Shown piece after piece: positions 7,161 to 15,149 of a DNA stretch of 18,993 bases. Each line of letters opens with the position of its first letter. Position 1 is the stretch's first letter. Both the position numbers and the translations under genes were made by a program. Under the pieces are notes generated by a model. The model did not search any database. It saw only the letters and a list, made by a program, of their open reading frames with translations, and was not told the DNA's origin. This DNA is from an uncultured beta proteobacterium (GTDB lineage: Bacteria; Pseudomonadota; Gammaproteobacteria; Burkholderiales; Burkholderiaceae): the NCBI GenBank assembly GCA_903845455.1, contig CAIMXN010000065.1:1-18993 (forward strand), in the 5' to 3' direction.

Positions 7161-8285
7161 ATGAATCCTAATCAAATTTTTGCCAATGATTCAGTTGAGG
7201 AGGTTATTTCTAAGACAGGTATAGCTCGAGCTTGGCTCAATACCGATGGCGAAGATCTCAGCATCAAACTAGATGCTATTACCCTCAAAATCAGTGCTCA
7301 CATCCCTGGTGACTCACCAGCTGTTAAAGATGTATTTGAGCCTGCATTTAAGAGGCTGATTGCCATGACCAAAGGAGCCGTAAAGGTCGAGGGTTATTGG
7401 GGCGGTAGCCTTCACAAAGAGCGTGATGGCATAGAAGCATTGATTAGTGGAAAAACCGATATGTGCCCCGTATATTCAGCATGGGATGCATCTGCCTTTC
7501 CTGCTGCACAGAGCCTTAGCCTCCCCTTTATTTTTCCAAGTGCTGAGGTTGCAACAGCCGTTTCGGAAGAGTTGTATCACGATTACTTCAAGCATGACTT
7601 TGAAAAATGCCAGATTCTGATGGGTCGTTTGGTAGCGACCAGTGAATATAATTTATTTAGTCGCCAACCGATATCCTGTCTCGCAGATCTACAAGGTAAA
7701 AAAATTGCCTGTAGCGATGGCATGGAATTTGATATTTACACAACGCTTGGAGCTATACCAAGGGGATGCAGCACACCTGAAGCTAAAAAGCGTTTTGCCA
7801 ATCAAGAAGTTGAAGCGGTTTCTATTTCTGATAGCGCTGCGCATACTGCAGGAATCTATAAAGATGCCCAATACCGAACCTCTGCAAATTTAGTCAGGGT
7901 TAATTTAGAGTACGGGCTCTCACACCATTTCTGGAATAAGCTCTCCCCCGAATTAAAGCTGATAGTCAATCAGTGGCTCAGAGGTCTTGCTCAAGCAGGT
8001 GCCCAACTCTTTTATGGTCTAGCTGGGGCAAGAGCTCGTTTAGCCTTTAAAGAATCAGGTATGACATTCATCGACATCTCCGGTGATGAGATTAATCAAT
8101 GGAAAAATAAACTGGCAGGTGTTGAAGCCAGTTTTTGTCAGCGAATGGAGTCTCTTTCATATCCTGCCACAGCCATGATCAAAGCTATTGATGACTCGAG
8201 TAAAAAATATTCCAAACTATCTGCAGATGAGCTCATGAACCAATCTCTAGAAAATCCCTTCACCAACATTACACCGCTGAATTAA
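7161..8285 (+). CDS. DctP-like TRAP solute-binding domain protein without signal peptide
   Basis: This 374-residue protein resembles the extracytoplasmic receptors of TRAP transporters. Residues about 40-345 carry the family pattern: ITLKISAHIPGDSP at the first strand, GGSLHKERDGIEALISGKTDM, the LSLPFIF motif (119-125), a helix around LADLQGKKI, and the late NKLSPELKLIVNQW segment. Two points are odd. The N-terminus (MNPNQIFANDSVEEV) is polar and has no signal peptide. At the place where TRAP receptors usually have an arginine that binds the ligand carboxylate (G-x-K-I-R), the sequence reads GKKIACSD, with A183. No TRAP membrane genes are visible. The ATG follows the Bug UGA with no gap and in the same frame. 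The protein could be a cytoplasmic sensor, an enzyme-like derivative or a read-through fused domain. The family call is fairly firm; the role is unknown. Confidence 0.75.
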   Translation: MNPNQIFANDSVEEVISKTGIARAWLNTDGEDLSIKLDAITLKISAHIPGDSPAVKDVFEPAFKRLIAMTKGAVKVEGYWGGSLHKERDGIEALISGKTDMCPVYSAWDASAFPAAQSLSLPFIFPSAEVATAVSEELYHDYFKHDFEKCQILMGRLVATSEYNLFSRQPISCLADLQGKKIACSDGMEFDIYTTLGAIPRGCSTPEAKKRFANQEVEAVSISDSAAHTAGIYKDAQYRTSANLVRVNLEYGLSHHFWNKLSPELKLIVNQWLRGLAQAGAQLFYGLAGARARLAFKESGMTFIDISGDEINQWKNKLAGVEASFCQRMESLSYPATAMIKAIDDSSKKYSKLSADELMNQSLENPFTNITPLN

Positions 8286-9173
8286 ATGATGGGCGATACT
8301 ACAAAAATTGGTATTGTTGGCTTAGGTCTGATGGGTCAAGCTTTTGCAAAAAGACTGGAATCCCATCACCTTTCAATCTTGGGTTTTGATATCAATGAGG
8401 AACGTTGCGCTGAGTTTGGGGCATTAAAAACCTGCAAAACACCAAACGAATTAGCGAAACAGTGTAAAACCGTCATCCTCTGTTTATTCGATGGCAAGCA
8501 AATCAAGAGCCTGCTTCTGGGTCCAAATGGATTGTTGAAGGATGCGGATCGTATTACAGACAAGTTGATTTGTACCAGCACCTGCGAGCCTGATGAAATC
8601 ATTGAGATCGCAGAGGCCTGTGAGCAATACGGCGTGCGCTTTCTGGAAATGCCAATCTCTGGCACTAGTAAGCAAGTCAGTAATGGCGACTCATTAGGCT
8701 TAATGGGGGGTGATGAAGGCCTCATCGAGGAATTAGCGCCCATCCTGAGCGCCATGTGTGAAAAGAAAATGCATGTGGGCCCTATTGGAACGGCTAGCAA
8801 GTCTAAATTAGCAGTCAATTTAGTCCTAGGATTACATAGAGCCGCACTTGCAGAGGGCTTAGTCTTTGGGAGTCGCATTGGCTTAGATCCTAATAAACTA
8901 CTGGAGCTTTTACAAAACTCAGCAGCAGCCTCTAGTGTGATGAAGATCAAAGGCCCGCTAATGGCCAACCAAGATTACGATAACCCACAAAGTCGTGTAG
9001 ATCAGAGCTTAAAGGATTTTGGCCTGATACAAAAATTGGCTCATCAAGCAAAGCAAGCTCTCCCCTTCGCTACTCAATATATCGCACTACTAGAATCATG
9101 TATTAATGCGGGTGAAGGCAAAAAAGATAACGCTATTATTGCTGAAGCAATCCGTCGAACTGAAATGAAATAG
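8286..9173 (+). CDS. 3-hydroxyisobutyrate dehydrogenase-like NAD(P)-dependent oxidoreductase
   Basis: This 295-residue beta-hydroxyacid dehydrogenase acts on a 2- or 3-hydroxy acid with NAD or NADP. The N-terminal Rossmann fold shows GIVGLGLMG (residues 9-17). The substrate loop reads EMPISGTSKQVSNG (121-134), matching the family's P-V-S-G-G pattern with T replacing the last G. The catalytic lysine is K174 in the KSKLAVN motif, preceded by GPIGTASK. The length is typical. The gene abuts the preceding one with no gap (TAA then ATG, same frame), and a second ATG follows immediately, so the start could be 8286 or 8289. It probably oxidises or reduces a hydroxy-acid intermediate of the pathway shared with the following enolase-superfamily enzyme. 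Substrate unknown. Confidence 0.87.
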   Translation: MMGDTTKIGIVGLGLMGQAFAKRLESHHLSILGFDINEERCAEFGALKTCKTPNELAKQCKTVILCLFDGKQIKSLLLGPNGLLKDADRITDKLICTSTCEPDEIIEIAEACEQYGVRFLEMPISGTSKQVSNGDSLGLMGGDEGLIEELAPILSAMCEKKMHVGPIGTASKSKLAVNLVLGLHRAALAEGLVFGSRIGLDPNKLLELLQNSAAASSVMKIKGPLMANQDYDNPQSRVDQSLKDFGLIQKLAHQAKQALPFATQYIALLESCINAGEGKKDNAIIAEAIRRTEMK

Positions 9174-9175
9174 AA

Positions 9176-10288
9176 ATGACTCCAACAAACATACGCTATG
9201 CCAATGCCTTTGCCTTAAAGGTTCCCCTCATCAAGCCGATGTTAATGGCTGGCACACGCATTACCCATGCTGAAACACTGATTGTTAGAATTGAGGCTAA
9301 CAATGGTGTGATTGGCTGGGGAGAAACCACAGCAGCTCCAAGTCATGGTGGACAGAGTCTCGAAGAAATGCACCGCATGTTTGCTGTTGACCTCAGAGAG
9401 AAGCTTATTGGGAAAGACATTCTCAAGCTATCCGGCATTACCCAAGAACTCGGCTTGCGTTACCCTAAAGCGAGTGGCGCTATAGCTGCCATTGATATCG
9501 CCTTATATGACGCTCTTGGAAAACACCTCCATATTCCCGCATATACCTTGATGGGCGGCAAGAAGCGGGATGAAATCGCCCCGCTCTATTTAGTGGGTAC
9601 AAATACGGTTGAGTCTGATATTGCTGATGCCAAGAAATATTTTAGTCAAGGCTATCGGTTTTTCAAACTCAAGCTTGCCGTTAAAACTCCTGAGGAAGAT
9701 ATTCAGTCTGCCCTTGGTATCAGAGCAGCCATCGGCCCCGAAGCAAAAATTTGTGCTGATGCAAATACCGGCTATTCAACCGAGGTAGCGGTAGCGTTTT
9801 TACAAAAAACTCAAGATGCCCACATTGAATTTTTGGAGCAACCACTTGCAAAAGACAATCTAGATGGACTTGAAAAAATCTGTAGCCTTAAGATAGCGCC
9901 TATTGGTCTAGATGAATCGATCACCAGCGTTCAAGACATCATCAAGTACACCCGCTATGGGATTTCAGGGGTCTCTCTCAAGACTTTGAAGCTAGGCGGC
10001 ATTACAGGGGTTTTACGAAGTGCCAATATTTGCGAAGCCTTTAATTTAGAAATTAATCTCGCTGGAAAGATTGCTGAAACATCAATAGCATCAGCCGCTG
10101 TTCTTCATTTGAGTGCCGCCTTAAATCATGTGAGTTGGGGCGTTAGTCCAAGCCATCTCTACCTATCTGAAGATGTAGTGACTGCACCACCACAGCCAAT
10201 AAATGGCATGTATACCATTTCGAATGGTCCTGGTCTAGGCGTTGATGTCGACGAAGCGCAACTAAAACGTTTCCATATTCCAGGATAA
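9176..10288 (+). CDS. Enolase-superfamily enzyme, muconate lactonizing (MLE) subgroup
   Basis: This 370-residue enzyme has the mandelate racemase/muconate lactonizing fold: an N-terminal capping domain (about 1-125) and a barrel. The active-site set of the MLE subgroup is complete. K164 and K166 form the K-x-K motif (FKLKL), D195, E221 and D246 are the magnesium ligands (CADANTG, FLEQPL, GLDESIT), and K269 lies on the sixth strand before KLGGITG. The absence of a His-Asp pair argues against the sugar-acid dehydratase subgroup. Known reactions of the subgroup are muconate cycloisomerisation, succinylbenzoate synthesis, dipeptide epimerisation and N-succinylamino acid racemisation. The neighbours do not single one out. 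It starts two bases after the dehydrogenase gene. Confidence 0.9.
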   Translation: MTPTNIRYANAFALKVPLIKPMLMAGTRITHAETLIVRIEANNGVIGWGETTAAPSHGGQSLEEMHRMFAVDLREKLIGKDILKLSGITQELGLRYPKASGAIAAIDIALYDALGKHLHIPAYTLMGGKKRDEIAPLYLVGTNTVESDIADAKKYFSQGYRFFKLKLAVKTPEEDIQSALGIRAAIGPEAKICADANTGYSTEVAVAFLQKTQDAHIEFLEQPLAKDNLDGLEKICSLKIAPIGLDESITSVQDIIKYTRYGISGVSLKTLKLGGITGVLRSANICEAFNLEINLAGKIAETSIASAAVLHLSAALNHVSWGVSPSHLYLSEDVVTAPPQPINGMYTISNGPGLGVDVDEAQLKRFHIPG

Positions 10289-10295
10289 ATAGCGA

Positions 10296-11282
10296 ATGAA
10301 TAAGCAGGTAAAAGTAGCATTAATTGGATTTGGTTGGTGGGGAAAAAATCTGGCTAAGGCCATAGAAGACTCCTCCCAAATTCATCTTGAGATGATTGTT
10401 AGTAAAGAGCTGGAAGATGCCCAAGCTTATGCTCAAGCTCATCAGATTAAAGTCAGTGATAAATTTGCAGATGCGCTATCCAACCCCGCAATTGAAGCAA
10501 TTATTTTAGCCACACCTCATTCGCTTCATGCTGAGCAAATTATTGCTGCCGCCAATGCCGGAAAACATATTTTTTGTGAAAAGCCCCTAGCCCTCACACA
10601 CCATGATGCAAAAATGGCAATTGCAGCATGCGCTAAAAATAGCGTTGTGTTGGGAGTCGGTCAAAATAAACGGTTTTGGCCTTCAATGCAAAAATTACGA
10701 GAAGTGGTTGCGACTGGCGCTCTTGGAAACATGATGCATATTGAAGGTCACTATAGCAATGAACATTCCACTAAATTCTTTTCTGAATGGCGTGATAAAC
10801 CGACCGAGTCGCCTGCAGGCGGTTTAACCGGAACTGGTATTCATATCATTGATGCCTTAGTGAATTTAGCCGGCAATGCCAGTGAAGTCTCGGCCCATGT
10901 AGCTAGCTTTAGGTCAGGCAAAGATCCGCGCGATGCAAGCTCGGTCAATGTGCGTTTTGATAATGGCATTAGTGCCTACTTTGCCATGATCAGGGCCACC
11001 CCTATTTTTTGGCGCGTTCATGTATTCGGTGATGCGGGGTCTGTAGAGGCCATAGGCGAAACAGAATGCATTCTCAGACTGAATGGTGGTCGCATGGAGC
11101 GCTATACCTTTCCAGCGATCGATTCCATTAAATATGAATTAGAGGCTTTTGCCACTGCAGTATCAACAAACAACGGCACACCTTATCCCATTAGTACTGT
11201 AGAGATGAGTCAAACGATTGCGCTATTTGAAGCGATTGTCCAGTCGGTTACCGAGCACTCGACTGTAAAGGTCTCCAAATGA
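10296..11282 (+). CDS. Gfo/Idh/MocA-family oxidoreductase
   Basis: This 328-residue NAD(P)-dependent oxidoreductase has an N-terminal Rossmann fold (VALIGFGWWGK, residues 7-17), the diagnostic CEKPLA motif (94-99) whose lysine K96 contacts cofactor and substrate, and the GTGIHIID segment (179-186), where H183 is the likely catalytic residue. The family oxidises or reduces sugars, inositols, dihydrodiols and some semialdehydes, usually in the cytoplasm. It is the last gene of the LysR-divergent operon, seven bases after the MLE-type gene. It probably catalyses a redox step on the same compound series. No intrinsic terminator is visible after its stop. Confidence 0.88.
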   Translation: MNKQVKVALIGFGWWGKNLAKAIEDSSQIHLEMIVSKELEDAQAYAQAHQIKVSDKFADALSNPAIEAIILATPHSLHAEQIIAAANAGKHIFCEKPLALTHHDAKMAIAACAKNSVVLGVGQNKRFWPSMQKLREVVATGALGNMMHIEGHYSNEHSTKFFSEWRDKPTESPAGGLTGTGIHIIDALVNLAGNASEVSAHVASFRSGKDPRDASSVNVRFDNGISAYFAMIRATPIFWRVHVFGDAGSVEAIGETECILRLNGGRMERYTFPAIDSIKYELEAFATAVSTNNGTPYPISTVEMSQTIALFEAIVQSVTEHSTVKVSK

Positions 11283-11290
11283 CTCTCAAA

Positions 11291-11304
11291 ATAGATTAAT
11301 CTAT
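11291..11304. promoter_or_regulatory. Perfect 14-bp palindrome upstream of the second ABC operon
   Basis: ATAGATTAATCTAT is a perfect palindrome nine bases after the Gfo-type stop codon and about 95 bases before the binding-protein start at 11399. An extended AT-rich region follows. A TATAAG hexamer at 11342-11347 could be a -10 box, but no convincing -35 box precedes it. The palindrome could be an operator for an activator or repressor of the downstream importer. The rest of the 116-base gap shows no hairpin terminator. Confidence 0.4.
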
Positions 11305-11398
11305 AAAAATAAGGGTTTCTAACTAGTCACATCAATTTAGATATAAGGTAATCTTTTACAGTTGTATCCTACTACTATTCCAATAAATTAAAGAGACT

Positions 11399-12646
11399 AT
11401 GAACAAAATATTACTGAGGGCTTTATCGCTCGCATTGTTTAGTGCCTTTGCTGCAAAGGCTGGTTACGCTGCCGATCCAGCGCCAATAAAAGTCGGCATC
11501 TTACTGCCTTTAACGGGCACTTTTGCCGCTGTGGCTGAGACACAACGTGATGGCGCATTGCTAGCAATCGATGTCATCAATAAGCGTGGTGGCTTGAACA
11601 TGCCTAATGGCAAAGTTAAGGTTGAAGGTGTGGTTGCCGATGACGAAGCCAAACAAGACGTCGGCGTTCGTCGCTACCGTTATATGGTTGATGAAGGCGT
11701 TAAAGGACTAGGTGGTCAAACCTTTGCACCGCTAGCTTATGCCATTAATGCGATGGTTCATAAAGACCCATTGCCCTACTTCCCAGTATGCGTAATGGCA
11801 AAAGAAGCTTTTGAAAAAGGTAAGCTCTCTCCAACGACATTTGCAACGGCCTACAGCCCATGGACTGTTGGTTACATGGCTGGCCAAGCAGCAGTGAAAA
11901 CTTTAGGCAAGAAAAAGATTTTCTTCCTAGCTCGTGCCGACAGTTTTGGCTGGGATATTCGTGATGGCGTATATGCTGCTGCTAAAGAGTATGGTGCTGA
12001 AATCGTTGGTTACGATGAGCTATCTCTTGGTACAGCTGACTACACCACCGTTTTGCAGAAAGTAAAAGCGGCTAAGCCAGATGTCTTCATTGCATCTCAA
12101 TTTGCTGCTGATGCAGTTGCACTCTTAAAACAGGCCAATCAAATGGGTCTGAATAAAGATATGACCATCTTCAATGCATTTATCACGAATACAGTTGCCA
12201 AAGGCCTACCGCCAGAAGCGCTGGAAGGTGTTTATGCAATGCACTACTTCTACTATGACCTGGATAACTTCCCAGATAAAGAAGTGGCTAAGAGTGCCAA
12301 AGAATTTACAAACCTCTATAGTGCAAAGTATGGTCGTCCACCAGATGCCTATGCTGCTATTGCATATATTGCGTATCTAGAAATGTTCAGAGGTTTCGAA
12401 TTATCAAAATCTTTCGATCCAATGAAATCATCGGCAGCCATTCTCGCTAATGGCGGAAACTTTAATACCAATGTTAAAGGTCCTGCACAATGGCGTGAAG
12501 ACCATGCTGCTGAATATAAATACGCAGCCTTCTTAGTTAAAGGAAAAGGCGCTAAAGAGCAAAAAAATGAATGGGATTTATTCTCTGTCATTGGCTCTGC
12601 TGGTGGTAATCAAGTAATGCCATCGTTGAAGTCTTTAGGTTACTAA
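11399..12646 (+). CDS. ABC transporter solute-binding protein, HAAT/LIV type
   Basis: This is a complete 415-residue periplasmic receptor. A signal peptide is evident: MNKILLRA, a hydrophobic core to about residue 19, and probable cleavage after AGYA (residue 24). The mature part begins with the HAAT pattern IKVGILLPLTGTFAAVAETQRDGALLAIDVINKRGG. The segment ADDEAKQDVGVRRYRYMVDEGV and the later KAAKPDVFIASQF and KYGRPPDAYAAIAY segments are characteristic of type I receptors. It heads the second importer operon, and a strong hairpin after it probably raises its level relative to the ATPase and permease genes. The ligand is unknown. An organic acid or amide is possible, given the hydrolases nearby. 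Confidence 0.92.
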   Translation: MNKILLRALSLALFSAFAAKAGYAADPAPIKVGILLPLTGTFAAVAETQRDGALLAIDVINKRGGLNMPNGKVKVEGVVADDEAKQDVGVRRYRYMVDEGVKGLGGQTFAPLAYAINAMVHKDPLPYFPVCVMAKEAFEKGKLSPTTFATAYSPWTVGYMAGQAAVKTLGKKKIFFLARADSFGWDIRDGVYAAAKEYGAEIVGYDELSLGTADYTTVLQKVKAAKPDVFIASQFAADAVALLKQANQMGLNKDMTIFNAFITNTVAKGLPPEALEGVYAMHYFYYDLDNFPDKEVAKSAKEFTNLYSAKYGRPPDAYAAIAYIAYLEMFRGFELSKSFDPMKSSAAILANGGNFNTNVKGPAQWREDHAAEYKYAAFLVKGKGAKEQKNEWDLFSVIGSAGGNQVMPSLKSLGY

Positions 12647-12658
12647 TACCTTAATACC

Positions 12659-12684
12659 ATCCCCCGCTCTTATACGCGGGGGAT
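12659..12684 (+). terminator. Strong hairpin between receptor and livG (attenuator/partial terminator)
   Basis: ATCCCCCGC (12659-12667) pairs perfectly with GCGGGGGAT (12676-12684) around an 8-nt loop. The tail TTCTT is short and interrupted by C, so termination should be leaky. Its position, 12 bases after the receptor stop and 18 before livG, is typical of hairpins that stabilise the receptor message and cut downstream transcription so that the receptor is made in excess. Confidence 0.8.
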
Positions 12685-12702
12685 TTCTTGATATAGAACT
12701 TC

Positions 12703-13479
12703 ATGAGTAATGTGATATTGCAAGCACAAGGCGTTACCAAGCGCTTTGGAAATCTTGTGGCTGTAAATAGTGTCGACTTCACGGTAAAAGAGTTTGAAGT
12801 GGTTGGCATTCTCGGTTCAAATGGAGCAGGTAAAACAACCTTTTTTAATCTCCTAACAGGCCTCTTCTTTCCGGACGAAGGTGTTATTACCTATAGAGGG
12901 GTTGATATCACGAAGATGTCAGCTCAAGATCGTGTTGAAAAAGGGCTCACTAGGACATTTCAGCTCACATCAACCTTTGATAATTTAACCGTCACCGACA
13001 ATCTTTTGCTGGTCTACTTCCGCAAGAATCACGCCTCATCGATTAAAGATTTATTGCTGACAACACGTAAATCCCATTATCAAAATCCTAAGATTTTAGC
13101 TATTCTTGCGACCTTCAATTTAGAGTACGTGAAGGATAAATTGGTGCAGCACCTCAGCCTTGGTGAAAAACGCCGCTTAGAAATTGCCATGGCCGTCCTT
13201 GCAGAACCCAGAGTTCTGCTGCTAGATGAACCTCTGGCTGGCCTTGCTGAATCCGAAATTAAAGGTGTGCTGGATGTATTGCGCCAGCACATTGGCAAAC
13301 AAACCATCATCTTGGTTGAGCACAAAATTTCCCATATTGAAAACTTTGTTGAGCGCTTGATTGTGATGCACGAAGGTCGTGTGATTGCCGAAGGCGGGTA
13401 TGAGGAGTGCCTTAATCATCCTGAGGTGAGAAGAAGCTACTGGCAAATTGAATCTGAAGATGGTGTAGATAATGAATAA
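12703..13479 (+). CDS. livG: HAAT ABC transporter ATP-binding protein, LivG-type
   Basis: This 258-residue ATPase belongs to the second importer. Visible motifs are Walker A GSNGAGKTT (residues about 36-44), the RTFQ Q-loop, signature LSLGEKRR (a LivG-type variant of LSGGQ), Walker B VLLLDEP followed by LAGLAESE, and the switch histidine in VEHKIS. Length and signature fit LivG. No clear Shine-Dalgarno sequence precedes ATG 12703. Transcription probably comes through the leaky hairpin upstream. It overlaps the next ATPase gene by 8 bases. Confidence 0.93.
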   Translation: MSNVILQAQGVTKRFGNLVAVNSVDFTVKEFEVVGILGSNGAGKTTFFNLLTGLFFPDEGVITYRGVDITKMSAQDRVEKGLTRTFQLTSTFDNLTVTDNLLLVYFRKNHASSIKDLLLTTRKSHYQNPKILAILATFNLEYVKDKLVQHLSLGEKRRLEIAMAVLAEPRVLLLDEPLAGLAESEIKGVLDVLRQHIGKQTIILVEHKISHIENFVERLIVMHEGRVIAEGGYEECLNHPEVRRSYWQIESEDGVDNE

Positions 13480-14164
13480 TCCTACAACCTTAGAAGTGAT
13501 TGGATTAAATGCAGCTTATGGCGAATCAAAAGTCCTTTTTGATATCAATATCAAGTTGTATCCAAATGAGATAGTCGCCTGTGTTGGACGCAATGGCTCG
13601 GGTAAAACCACCCTGCTCAAAACCATCTCTGGGTTTTTGCATCCTAGCTCTGGTGAAATCAAAAGCATAGATCGCAACCTTATTGGTTTGAGACCATATC
13701 AAATTGCACAGTCTGGGGTGAAGTATGTACCTCAAGACAAAAAAGTATTCTCAGATCTCACTGTTCGTGAAAACTTAGAGTTGGGTAGTTATGCTAGCAA
13801 TGATTACAACTGGGATCCTGTATTTGATTATTTTCCAAAGTTAAAAATCCTGATTGACCGTAAAGCAGGTTTTTTAAGTGGTGGCGAGAGACAAATGCTG
13901 ATGATTGGTCGAGCTATTCTAGGTGCACCTGAAGTCCTTCTGATTGATGAACCAACAGAAGGTTTAGCACCAAGCATTGTTACCCACTTGCGCCATGTCT
14001 TTACCGATCTCAGTAAAAAAGCATCCCTTATCATCGTCGAGCAAAATCTACCCCTTGTCTGCGCTATCTCTAATCGAGTCTACGCAATTAGGGAGGGCCA
14101 TGTTGTTGCCGAACTGAGCACGCGCGATGAGATTAACCCCAATAATTGTGAGCAGTACCTCTAG
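13472..14164 (+). CDS. livF: HAAT ABC transporter ATP-binding protein, LivF-type
   Basis: This 230-residue ATPase pairs with the preceding LivG-type protein. Motifs are Walker A GRNGSGKTT, the VPQDKKVF Q-loop region, signature LSGGERQ, Walker B VLLIDEP followed by TEGLAPS, and the VEQNLP switch position with Q in place of H, typical of LivF. The length is normal. The start codon lies within the last codons of livG (8-base overlap), so translation is coupled. The stop codon TAG at 14162-14164 overlaps the ribosome-binding site of the livM gene that follows. Confidence 0.93.
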   Translation: MNNPTTLEVIGLNAAYGESKVLFDINIKLYPNEIVACVGRNGSGKTTLLKTISGFLHPSSGEIKSIDRNLIGLRPYQIAQSGVKYVPQDKKVFSDLTVRENLELGSYASNDYNWDPVFDYFPKLKILIDRKAGFLSGGERQMLMIGRAILGAPEVLLIDEPTEGLAPSIVTHLRHVFTDLSKKASLIIVEQNLPLVCAISNRVYAIREGHVVAELSTRDEINPNNCEQYL

Positions 14165-14174
14165 AGGATCTTTA

Positions 14175-15149
14175 ATGTTAGATACATGGCGCTGGTGGCG
14201 CGGAATACTCATCGCATTTGGTCTAGTGGCTATTAGCAGGCTATTTGTTCCGCTGCCATTTTTAAATGAAGTACTCATCTTTTCCATTTATACAATTGGC
14301 TGTAATTTTTTACTGGGCAAAGTTGGCTTTATCTCATTTGGGCAGCCCGCCTATTTAGCTATTGGAGCCTATGGCACCGCCTTTTACTTGTTTTATTTTG
14401 GCACCAATCCCTACATTGGCATTCTTGTTGGTCTCGCAAGCGGGCTAATTTTTTCAACCTTAGTTGCCCCGATGTTTGTTCGACTACGGAGTGACTATTT
14501 TGCACTCGTCAATTTGGCTCTAGCGGTCATTATTTTTTATATGATGCAAAAAGTGTTTGCTGGCATTACCAAGGGAGACAATGGTTTATGGTTCCTAGCC
14601 AGTATTGCCTCAACCCCAATATTGGATCTTACCAAGCCGAGTGACTTTTTTACCTTCAGCTTATTGGTAGCAATTGCATTATGGGCTTTCTATAAATATA
14701 TTGACGATACTATTTTTGGCGCATGCTGTTTAGCTACCAAAATCAATGAGACCAAACTGCAATTCTTGGGTTACAGTAATTTCCGCATACGCCTTATTGC
14801 TTTTGTGATTGCCAATACCAGCACTGCCCTTGCTGGCTCTCTCTATGCTGTTTACCTGGGTTCTGTTAGCCCTGAAATTACGAGTCCGGCAAGAGCGGCT
14901 GACCCAGTTGTGGTCACTATTCTTGGTGGTGTCGGCAGCCTCTTTGGTCCGCTGGTAGGCACTATTGCCTATACAGGTCTGCGTGACGTGATTAGTAAAT
15001 TCATCGGCAATTGGGAATTTTTTATTGGTGCTATTTTGGTTATTATTATGCTCACCAACTCAAGTGGTCTATACGGTAGTGCTGAAGCTCTGCTTAAAAA
15101 GCTGGTAAATAAACTAAAGTTGCCAGCAGAAAAACAAGGGCTTAAATAA
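14175..15149 (+). CDS. livM: HAAT ABC transporter permease, LivM-type
   Basis: This is a membrane permease of 324 residues from ATG 14175. I prefer this start to ATG 14127 because GAGGA (14164-14168) is six bases upstream, and the longer form would add a polar 16-residue tail overlapping livF by 38 bases. Features are GCNFLLGKVGFISFGQPAYL near the N-terminus, TKGDNGLWF in the middle, a coupling stretch KINETKLQFLGYSNFRIRL, and TILGGVGSLFGPLVGTIAY towards the end. Several membrane segments are evident throughout. Its stop codon shares one base with the livH start (TAATG). Confidence 0.9.
   Translation: MLDTWRWWRGILIAFGLVAISRLFVPLPFLNEVLIFSIYTIGCNFLLGKVGFISFGQPAYLAIGAYGTAFYLFYFGTNPYIGILVGLASGLIFSTLVAPMFVRLRSDYFALVNLALAVIIFYMMQKVFAGITKGDNGLWFLASIASTPILDLTKPSDFFTFSLLVAIALWAFYKYIDDTIFGACCLATKINETKLQFLGYSNFRIRLIAFVIANTSTALAGSLYAVYLGSVSPEITSPARAADPVVVTILGGVGSLFGPLVGTIAYTGLRDVISKFIGNWEFFIGAILVIIMLTNSSGLYGSAEALLKKLVNKLKLPAEKQGLK

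Noticed and set aside
8366..8968. 200-codon open frame on the minus strand opposite the dehydrogenase gene
   Set aside because: It lies wholly within a gene with clear family motifs, has no recognisable domain and no plausible start context, and its open state follows from codon bias of the opposite strand.
14127..14174. ATG at 14127 as start of the second LivM
   Set aside because: It would overlap livF by 38 bases and add a polar tail, whereas ATG 14175 has a GAGGA site at correct spacing.
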